From assembly GCA_030705695.1 (NCBI GenBank), contig JAUZPX010000014.1, forward strand, positions 1 through 23,176: DNA of 23,176 nt, in the 5' to 3' direction. Position 1 is the stretch's first letter. Every line of letters begins with the position of its first letter. This DNA comes from Bacillota bacterium (GTDB lineage Bacteria; Bacillota; Clostridia; Oscillospirales; Acutalibacteraceae). Below are positions 1 to 5,144 of this stretch, one piece after another. The position numbers were made by a program, and so were the translations under genes. Below the pieces are notes generated by a model. It was given only the letters and a program-made list of their open reading frames with translations. It did no database searches and was not told where the DNA came from.

Positions 1-1
1 A

Positions 2-484
2 AAGGAAGTCGCTTCCCTGACAGAGAAGATGATTACCTTGGGTAAGGAGAACACCCTCCATCACAAACGTTTAGCAATGTCCTTTATTACAAAGGAAGAA
101 GTTGTTTATAAACTGTTCAATGAAATTGCACCTAAGTGCAGTGGCAGAAACAGCGGATACACAAGAATTACAAAGTTAGGTCCGCGTCGAGGTGATGCTG
201 CTGAGATGGCAATCATTGAAATCATTGATATGAAAGAGCCTGAAAAGGTCGATACCGATAAAAAAGCAAAAGCAAAAACAACTACAAAGAAGGCAGCAGA
301 AAAAGCTCCTGCTAAGAAAACAGCAGAGAAAGCACCTGCAAAAACAACTGCCAAAAAGACAGCTGAAAAGGCTGAGAAACCGGCAGCAAAGTCTTCTGCT
401 AAAACGACAACTAAGAAAACAGCTGAAAAGCCGGCAACGGCTAAGAAAGCTAAAGATACAGTCGAAGAAAAAGAAGACGAATAA
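2..484 (+). CDS. rplQ: 50S ribosomal protein L17, 5'-truncated, with Lys/Ala-rich tail
   Basis: This is the C-terminal part of bacterial ribosomal protein L17, a large-subunit protein near the peptide exit tunnel. The frame is open from base 2 and the real start lies before the window, so the ATG at 29 is an internal Met. Family motifs are clear: EKMITLGKENTLHHKRLAM, then GYTRITKLGPRRGDAAEMA. Ordinary L17 ends soon after this block. Here about 80 more residues follow (from about base 230), made of Lys, Ala, Thr and Glu in repeats such as KKTAEKAPAK, ending in an acidic EEKEDE. The tail resembles histone-H1-type or disordered nucleic-acid-binding tails. L17 usually closes the rpsM-rpsK-rpsD-rpoA cluster, which would lie upstream. 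A terminator follows 14 bases after the stop, so this is the end of its operon. The family call is secure; any function of the tail is unknown. Confidence 0.97.
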   Translation, partial: KEVASLTEKMITLGKENTLHHKRLAMSFITKEEVVYKLFNEIAPKCSGRNSGYTRITKLGPRRGDAAEMAIIEIIDMKEPEKVDTDKKAKAKTTTKKAAEKAPAKKTAEKAPAKTTAKKTAEKAEKPAAKSSAKTTTKKTAEKPATAKKAKDTVEEKEDE

Positions 485-497
485 TTAAGTGTTATTT

Positions 498-524
498 AAC
501 GGAGGAGAATATCTCCTCCGTTTT
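498..524 (+). terminator. Intrinsic terminator of the rplQ operon
   Basis: A perfect 11-bp stem (AACGGAGGAGA, 498-508, with TCTCCTCCGTT, 512-522) has a 3-base loop and is followed by a short T run, 14 bases after the rplQ stop. Confidence 0.92.
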
Positions 525-539
525 AACATCTCTTTTTCT

Positions 540-568
540 TTTATAATGAAGTTTTTTTGTTATATAAT
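540..568 (+). promoter_or_regulatory. Candidate promoter of the tRNA-Arg gene
   Basis: TTTATA (540-545, 4 of 6 matches to the -35 consensus) is separated by 17 bases from a perfect TATAAT (563-568). Transcription would begin about 12 bases before the mature tRNA. The region is very AT-rich, so chance matches are possible. Confidence 0.45.
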
Positions 569-586
569 TATTATATTGAAATATAT

Positions 587-663
587 CCGCCCGTAGCGAA
601 GCTGGATATCGCAACAGATTCCGATTCTGGAGGTCGGGGGTTCAAGTCCCTCCGGGCGGGCCA
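587..663 (+). tRNA. tRNA-Arg (anticodon CCG), CCA encoded
   Basis: The cloverleaf folds by hand. The acceptor stem is 587-593 with 653-659 (7 pairs), followed by discriminator G660 and an encoded CCA at 661-663. The D stem is GCGA (596-599) with TCGC (609-612). The anticodon arm is 614-618 with 626-630 around loop TTCCGAT (619-625), giving anticodon CCG (622-624 by loop order C34 C35 G36 at 621-623), which reads CGG. The variable loop is AGGTC and the T arm is 636-640 with 648-652 around TTCAAGT. The first anticodon-stem pair (27-43) is an A-G mismatch. The arginine identity follows from the anticodon; the other stems and the invariant bases look functional. Confidence 0.96.
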
Positions 664-677
664 GTTGATTTTTAAAG

Positions 678-709
678 CAAGCCAATAGGTTTTTCTATTG
701 GCTTGTTTT
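678..709 (+). terminator. Intrinsic terminator after tRNA-Arg
   Basis: A perfect 11-bp stem (CAAGCCAATAG, 678-688, with CTATTGGCTTG, 695-705) has a 6-base loop and ends in TTTT. Confidence 0.92.
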
Positions 710-726
710 AATGTATATGGTATAAT
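698..726 (+). promoter_or_regulatory. Candidate promoter of the XRE regulator gene
   Basis: TTGGCT (698-703) lies 17 bases before TATAAT (721-726), and TGG just before the hexamer makes an extended -10. The -35 lies inside the 3' arm of the tRNA terminator hairpin. Transcription would begin about 20 bases before the start codon at 754. Confidence 0.6.
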
Positions 727-753
727 TTGTGAAAAACCAGAGGGGAAAATATT

Positions 754-996
754 ATGGATTTAGTTTCTGCAATTCGAAATCGTTTTCTGGTATTATGTGA
801 TCAACGTGGGTTAACAATTAATAAATTAGCAAATATTTCAGCAGTTCCGCCATCATCTTTAAAGAATATATTTTATAAGAAAAGTAACAATCCAAAAATA
901 ATCACAATAAAAAAACTTTGCGACGGGCTTGAAATTACATTGGCAGAGTTTTTTGATGCTCCCGAATTTAATGAGCTTGAACAAGAAATAAAATGA
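754..996 (+). CDS. Small XRE/Cro-CI family DNA-binding regulator
   Basis: This 80-residue protein is almost entirely a helix-turn-helix domain of the Cro/CI (XRE, HTH_3) type. Residues around 18-60 carry the fold: LTINKLANISAVPPSSLKNI forms the scaffold and recognition helices, followed by the typical ITIKKLCDGLEITLAEFFD ending. There is no sensor or oligomerisation domain, so it is probably a simple dimeric repressor whose target cannot be read from sequence. AGGGG (about 741-745) precedes the ATG as the ribosome site. The next gene begins 54 bases later on the same strand with no terminator between, so the two may be co-transcribed and the regulator may control that membrane protein. The family is secure; its role is not known. 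Confidence 0.88.
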   Translation: MDLVSAIRNRFLVLCDQRGLTINKLANISAVPPSSLKNIFYKKSNNPKIITIKKLCDGLEITLAEFFDAPEFNELEQEIK

Positions 997-1050
997 TTAA
1001 GCAGTTCTTGTTGAGGAAAAAATATGTATAAGTAATGTGAGGTTTTAACA

Positions 1051-1584
1051 ATGAAATATAAAAATATTTCTGTATTTTTAATGGCACTTTTATTTGTCTT
1101 TTTATTTCAAACAACCGTTTATGCAGATTCTTCTTGGCATTGGCTAACAACTAGCCCTTTGTATGTGCTGCCGTTTGCAGTTGTTTTTACAATAGCAATC
1201 GAGACATTTATTATTGCAAAATTCGGCTCTGTTATTAACCCTGCAAAGAAAGCTTTTAAGGTTTTTTGTGTTGTATGTGTTTCAAATATTTTTTCATTTA
1301 TATTTCCCTATGTTTTTGTTGTGTTAATTGGTGATACTCCAGTTAACTTTGGAGATCCTATAAATGAAGTTGTAAATATGGTTTTTAATGAGGGACCGAG
1401 CTATATTATCACTTTGAGATATCTTATTATGACATTATTTGTTGAAATTCCGATAGTATATTTCTTTTTGCGAAAAGATGTGCTCAGTAGAAAAAAGTTA
1501 GTGCTTTTTATTGCAGTTGCAAATATTATTACTACATTATTAGTTGCAATTACTGAACATGTTGTATGCAAGGGAGTTTGGTGA
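1051..1584 (+). CDS. Polytopic membrane protein of unknown function
   Basis: I do not recognise this 177-residue protein. It begins with a hydrophobic segment that could be a cleaved signal peptide (about residues 5-25, ending VYADSSW) or a first helix. Four further hydrophobic segments follow at about residues 38-58, 66-92, 115-136 and 148-168. Charged residues cluster at the helix ends (NPAKKAFK, FLRKDVLSRKK), as expected for a small inner-membrane protein. No catalytic or transport motif stands out. GTGAGG, about 10 bases before the ATG, serves as ribosome site. It lies 54 bases after the XRE regulator on the same strand. Two-gene units of small XRE regulator and small membrane protein are common in Firmicutes, but a specific function would be a guess. 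Confidence 0.72.
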   Translation: MKYKNISVFLMALLFVFLFQTTVYADSSWHWLTTSPLYVLPFAVVFTIAIETFIIAKFGSVINPAKKAFKVFCVVCVSNIFSFIFPYVFVVLIGDTPVNFGDPINEVVNMVFNEGPSYIITLRYLIMTLFVEIPIVYFFLRKDVLSRKKLVLFIAVANIITTLLVAITEHVVCKGVW

Positions 1585-1805
1585 TTTTTTTTATTTGTTG
1601 TAAATTCATAAAAGAAAAATGATAGCTTAAATAATACAAAATGTAAGGCAAAATGCATAATATCTAATAAAAAAATGTTTAAACTCTTGAAAGAATTAAT
1701 GCAACTAAGGTCTTAATGTAAGTATTGCTCTTTGTTCAGCTCAATTGTTTTCGTAATTTTAGTAATATATAGAATAATATTTGCTAAATCATACATACTA
1801 CTGTT
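1585..1805. other. AT-rich intergenic spacer without a recognised element
   Basis: These 221 bases lie between the membrane-protein gene and the cotF-like gene. They are strongly AT-rich. I see no good hairpin terminator for the upstream gene, no convincing housekeeping promoter and no small ORF with a ribosome site. Sporulation-type promoter resemblances near 1772-1800 are discussed under rejected items. Confidence 0.5.
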
Positions 1806-1817
1806 GAGGTGATTAAA

Positions 1818-2279
1818 ATGCAATTAACACAAAAAGAAACTTCGTTCCTGAATGATTTAAAAGGTCAGGAGCAGACATGCGTGGAAAAATACAAGAAGTA
1901 TTCTTCTGACGCAAATGATGAACAGCTAAAAAATTTGTTTTCGCAAATAGGTCAAACAGAACAGCAGCATTTGGATACGATTAATCAAATTATGGGAGGA
2001 ACGGTTCCTTCCATGCAGTCAGGAGAAAATAAAACAGTTCAGCTGAATTTTACTCCGACTTATAATACGGATTCTTCAGATCCAAATAAACAAAAAGACA
2101 GTTATCTTTGCACTGACCTTTTGGCGACCGAAAAACATGCATCGTCCTTATATAATACCAGTGTATTTGAGTTTAAAGATACAAATATAAGAAATGTACT
2201 AAATCATATACAAAAAGAAGAGCAGCAACACGGCGAACAATTATACAACTATATGTCTCAAAATGGAATGTATAGCTGA
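1818..2279 (+). CDS. CotF-family spore coat protein (ferritin-like)
   Basis: This 153-residue protein matches the spore coat protein F family, which has a ferritin-like helical bundle and is found in many endospore formers. It starts with a helix carrying MQLTQKETSFLNDLKGQEQ and contains paired helix motifs typical of the family: FSQIGQTEQQHLDTINQIM and the C-terminal HIQKEEQQHGEQLYNYM. A middle segment holds LLATEKHASSLYNTS. The longer GTG start at 1809 is unlikely because it overlaps the ribosome site GAGGTGAT (1806-1813). The ATG at 1818 sits at normal spacing. No coding neighbour is linked to it, and a terminator follows. Presence of the gene suggests a sporulating host, although family members also occur outside the coat, so a coat location is an inference. 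Confidence 0.85.
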   Translation: MQLTQKETSFLNDLKGQEQTCVEKYKKYSSDANDEQLKNLFSQIGQTEQQHLDTINQIMGGTVPSMQSGENKTVQLNFTPTYNTDSSDPNKQKDSYLCTDLLATEKHASSLYNTSVFEFKDTNIRNVLNHIQKEEQQHGEQLYNYMSQNGMYS

Positions 2280-2351
2280 ATGGTTGTTGCGGATTTAGCT
2301 GCATTTCATTGAATAACAATCAGAAAATTTATAAGAAATAAAAAAACATAA

Positions 2352-2387
2352 GCAAGACCATGGCTTTATGCTATTGGCTTGCTTTTT
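2352..2387 (+). terminator. Intrinsic terminator of the cotF-like gene
   Basis: A 13-position stem (2352-2364 with 2370-2382, two mismatches and one wobble) has loop TTTAT and is followed by TTTTT. Its right arm shares CTATTGGCTTG with the terminator after tRNA-Arg. Confidence 0.8.
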
Positions 2388-2530
2388 GTTGTGGAACATA
2401 AAAGTTTTAAGTGTTTGTCACATTTTGAGGGAATTTAAGCCAAAATATTCAGTGATTAAACAGAGTCTGTACAGATGAAATTCACATTTGTAGGTTAAGA
2501 TGATTCAAAACAATCGAAAGGGTGTTAAAA
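2388..2530. other. Leader region of the YkcB-type gene, no clear promoter
   Basis: TTGTCA at 2415-2420 is a fair -35, but no good -10 lies 16-18 bases downstream. I cannot assign a promoter here. The only firm signal is the ribosome site AAGGGTG (2518-2524). Confidence 0.4.
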
Positions 2531-4699
2531 GTGAAACTGATAAAAAAGAATTTAAACACGGTTTTCCTAACCGCAATAGCAATTTTGTCAGCAATACTTG
2601 GCTTTGTAAACATCGGATTGGAGGGTACGGCAAACTCATATTATGCAGCTGCTATTAAGAGCATGACGCAATCGTGGCATAATTTTTTCTTCGTATCATT
2701 TGATCCGTCAGGCTTTGTAACGATTGATAAACCGCCTTTGGGCTTTTGGTTTCAGGCAATAAGTGCAAAAATATTCGGAGTAAATTCATTTGGCATTATG
2801 TTGCCCCAGATTTTAGCTTCAATCGGCTGTGTAATATTAATTTACTTTATTGTAAAGCGTTCTTTTGGCAGCACAGCAGGTCTTATTTCATCATTCATTC
2901 TTGCAATTACACCTGTATTTGTAGCAGTGGCACGTAATAACAGCGTAGATAATATTTTACTTTTGTTTTTGCTTTTAGCATGCTATTTTCTTACTCTTGC
3001 ATGTGATAAAGGCAAAACTAAGTGGTTATTACTTGCATTTGTAATGGTTGGACTCGGATTTAATGTTAAGCAGTTACAGGCGTATATGATTTTACCTGCT
3101 GTTTATGTTACTTTCCTGTTAACAACAACATTTACATTGAAAAAGCGTATTATCAATTTTGTTGTTGCTACCGTAGTTTTAGTTGTAATCTCATTTTCAT
3201 GGGCAACCATAGTAGATCTTGTTCCGTCATCTCAACGCCCTTATGTTGACAGCAGCACAAATAACTCGGAAATTGAGCTTATTTTAGGTCATAACGGCAT
3301 AGAAAGACTTACTGGCAATTCAGGTACGACTTCGGGCGGACAAAATGGTCAGGGAGGTCAAGGGGGTCAGGGCGGAGGAATGCAAACACCTCCAAACGGG
3401 CAAAGCGGCGGAATGCAAACTCCTCCTAGCGGACAAATGCAAAATGACAGTGCAAACGGACAAAGCAGTTCTGATAACTCAAACAGTAATGGAGGAGCGG
3501 GTGGCTTTGACGGGCAAAACAGTCAGGGAGGTCCCGGCGGTCAAGGCAATCAAGGCGGTCCAGGTGGCCAAGGTGGTCAAAACGGCCAAGGCTCATCACA
3601 ACTTTCAGGAACATTTGGAGCTCAAATAAGTGCTGGATTCAACAGATTATTTATGAAAAATATTCTGTCCGATCAAATTGTTTGGTTTTTAGTGCTTTCA
3701 TTTTTAGGCTTTATTGCAGCTGCTATTAAAGAAAAGCTTAATTTTAAACTGGATACGCCTAAAAAACGGGCGCTGGTTATGTGGTTTATGTGGCTTCTTC
3801 CGGTATTCTTATTTTTCAGCTTTACCACAGGTACGTTCCATTCATATTACCTGACAATGCTTGCACCTCCGATTGCAGCACTTTCGGGAATTGGTTTAAA
3901 ATCCATGTGGGATATGATGAAAGAAAAAGGTTATAAACAATGGTTCTTGCCAATTGCAATGCTTATAAATTCTATGATAGAGCTTTTGATGCTGATTTAT
4001 TTCAGAGGCAGCACAATAATCACAGTTTTAACAATTGTTTTCTTTATTCTCAGTTTTGGCGGCTTAATTGCAATGCTGTTAATTAATAACAGCGAACGAC
4101 TAAAAAAAGCTTGTTGTGCAGCGGTAATCGCAGGTATGTGTTTGGTTCCGTTAGCAGGCAGTACTGCTGTACTGTTTGTTCCGTTAAACGGTTCTTTCCC
4201 AGCAGCAGGACTTGAGTTGCTGTCAGGTGATTCTCAAAGCAGTATGGGTGGTTTGTCAAGTCAATCTACATCGGACTCCTTAGTAAGCTTTTTGCTTAAG
4301 AATAAAACATCAAAACAAAAATATTTGCTTGTTGTGCAAAATTCGAACTCAGCAGCAGATATTATTATAAAAACAGGGCAGCCTGTTATGTCACTCGGCG
4401 GATTCTTAGGCAGCGATAATATTATTACTCTTGCAGAGTTCAAAAAGCTTGTTGCAAGCGGAGAGATAAGATATGTTATGACAGGCGGTCAGGGCGGCGG
4501 AAGTTCAGGAAGTGATATCATTAGCTGGGTCGAAAAGAACGGAAAAAAAGTTTCATCAAGCAAATACGGAAACAGTTCTTCTTCTTCAAGCAGTGAAACA
4601 TCAGATGTAAATACAGCTCTTGCAGGCGCCCCGAATATGAATATGCAAGGTTCTTTATATGATTTAAAATCTTATACAGACAGTCTTTCAAGCAAATAA
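2531..4699 (+). CDS. YkcB-type membrane glycosyltransferase (GT39/PMT family)
   Basis: This 722-residue integral membrane protein belongs to the dolichyl/polyprenyl-phosphate-sugar-dependent glycosyltransferases (PMT/ArnT superfamily, GT39-like), which move a sugar from a lipid carrier to an extracytoplasmic acceptor. After helix 1, the first outer loop carries FDPSGFVTIDKPPLGFW, with Asp58 and Asp66, the usual catalytic-loop acids. Many helices follow. An outer segment at about residues 265-356 is almost pure Gly, Gln, Ser, Asn and Pro (repeats such as GGQGGQGG and GGMQTPP). The last part (about 590-680, with GQPVMSLGGFLGSDNIIT and GEIRYVMTGG) matches the C-terminal domain of Bacillus YkcB-like proteins. 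The GTG at 2531 is preferred because the upstream GTG at 2522 lies within the ribosome site. No GT2 lipid-carrier loader is adjacent. Acceptor and sugar are unknown. Confidence 0.85.
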   Translation: MKLIKKNLNTVFLTAIAILSAILGFVNIGLEGTANSYYAAAIKSMTQSWHNFFFVSFDPSGFVTIDKPPLGFWFQAISAKIFGVNSFGIMLPQILASIGCVILIYFIVKRSFGSTAGLISSFILAITPVFVAVARNNSVDNILLLFLLLACYFLTLACDKGKTKWLLLAFVMVGLGFNVKQLQAYMILPAVYVTFLLTTTFTLKKRIINFVVATVVLVVISFSWATIVDLVPSSQRPYVDSSTNNSEIELILGHNGIERLTGNSGTTSGGQNGQGGQGGQGGGMQTPPNGQSGGMQTPPSGQMQNDSANGQSSSDNSNSNGGAGGFDGQNSQGGPGGQGNQGGPGGQGGQNGQGSSQLSGTFGAQISAGFNRLFMKNILSDQIVWFLVLSFLGFIAAAIKEKLNFKLDTPKKRALVMWFMWLLPVFLFFSFTTGTFHSYYLTMLAPPIAALSGIGLKSMWDMMKEKGYKQWFLPIAMLINSMIELLMLIYFRGSTIITVLTIVFFILSFGGLIAMLLINNSERLKKACCAAVIAGMCLVPLAGSTAVLFVPLNGSFPAAGLELLSGDSQSSMGGLSSQSTSDSLVSFLLKNKTSKQKYLLVVQNSNSAADIIIKTGQPVMSLGGFLGSDNIITLAEFKKLVASGEIRYVMTGGQGGGSSGSDIISWVEKNGKKVSSSKYGNSSSSSSSETSDVNTALAGAPNMNMQGSLYDLKSYTDSLSSK

Positions 4700-4713
4700 T
4701 TAATAATTAAAAG

Positions 4714-4750
4714 CAAACCGCTTAAACTTAATGTTTAGGCGGTTTGTTTG
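4714..4750 (+). terminator. Intrinsic terminator of the YkcB-type gene
   Basis: A 14-position stem (4714-4727 with 4733-4746, one G-T wobble) has loop TTAAT and is followed by TTT. Confidence 0.9.
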
Positions 4751-4774
4751 TCTGATTCGGAATTATTTAATTTC

Positions 4775-4801
4775 TTGACAAAAAAGTAATTATATTATAA
4801 T
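4775..4801 (+). promoter_or_regulatory. Promoter of the arsR-sulfurtransferase operon
   Basis: A perfect TTGACA (4775-4780) and a perfect TATAAT (4796-4801) are separated by only 15 bases, shorter than the usual 17. Short-spacer promoters are often tightly controlled. The palindrome described next begins inside the -10. Confidence 0.7.
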
Positions 4802-4819
4802 ATTAGCATATACTAATAT
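4800..4819. promoter_or_regulatory. Palindromic operator, probably for the adjacent ArsR regulator
   Basis: ATATTAG (4800-4806) and CTAATAT (4813-4819) are perfect inverted repeats separated by 6 bases. AT-rich palindromes of this kind are typical sites for ArsR/SmtB-family dimers. The site overlaps the -10 and the start of transcription, so binding would block the polymerase. Autoregulation by the gene that begins at 4848 is the simplest reading. Confidence 0.7.
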
Positions 4820-4847
4820 AGTAAAATTGAATTGGATGGTAATAATA

Positions 4848-5144
4848 ATGGAGGAAAAAGCAAAACAACTTGCAGAGCTTTTAAAACTGCTTGCGAACAG
4901 ATATAGGCTAATGATATTCTGTGCTCTTATGGACGGACCTATGTCGGTAAACAAGCTTCTTGAAAAAGTGCCTCAAATTAGTCAGTCTGCATTATCACAA
5001 CATCTGGCACTTTTGAGAGCACATGAAATTTTAGATTATAAGAAAACAGGATTAACCGTAACTTATTTTATTGTTGATCATCGTGTTGAAGAGATCATTC
5101 ATGTGTTGAAGAAATATTATTGTGATGGGGAGGACTTAAAATGA
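4848..5144 (+). CDS. ArsR-family repressor with BigR/SqrR-like cysteine pair
   Basis: This 98-residue winged-helix regulator is of the ArsR/SmtB family. The start at ATG 4848 is chosen over TTG 4827 and ATG 4836 because GGATGG (4834-4839) gives normal ribosome-site spacing. Landmarks are LKLLANRYRLMIFCAL (helices 1-2), ISQSALSQHLALLRAHEIL (recognition helix) and a wing around YKKTGLTVTYF. Only two cysteines occur, Cys25 in RLMIFCAL and Cys92 near the C-terminus (KKYYCDG), 67 residues apart. Metal-sensing ArsR proteins usually show CxC-type or His/Asp sites, which are absent. The persulfide sensors BigR, SqrR and YgaV have one Cys in the same RLxIxC context and one near the end, about 66 residues away. 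The stop overlaps the next start (ATGA), and that gene is a sulfur-transfer enzyme. Sensing of reactive sulfur is therefore likely but not shown. Confidence 0.88.
   Translation: MEEKAKQLAELLKLLANRYRLMIFCALMDGPMSVNKLLEKVPQISQSALSQHLALLRAHEILDYKKTGLTVTYFIVDHRVEEIIHVLKKYYCDGEDLK

Noticed and set aside
29..484. ATG at 29 as the start of L17
   Set aside because: The frame is open to base 2 and the residues before it (KEVASLTEK) continue the L17 alignment, so this Met is internal.
587..663. tRNA-Arg as an integration site for a mobile element
   Set aside because: No integrase, no repeated tRNA 3' end and no phage-like genes follow in this window.
1772..1800. Sporulation promoter for the cotF-like gene (GAATA, 17 bases, CATACTA, sigma-G-like; CATACA also sigma-E-like)
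   Set aside because: The match is good, but transcription would start on or within a few bases of the ribosome site GAGGTGAT, leaving almost no leader; the region is so AT-rich that chance is likely.
3345..3629. Alternate plus-strand frame inside the Gly/Gln-rich insert
   Set aside because: It arises from repetitive codons of the real gene and has no start signals or domain.
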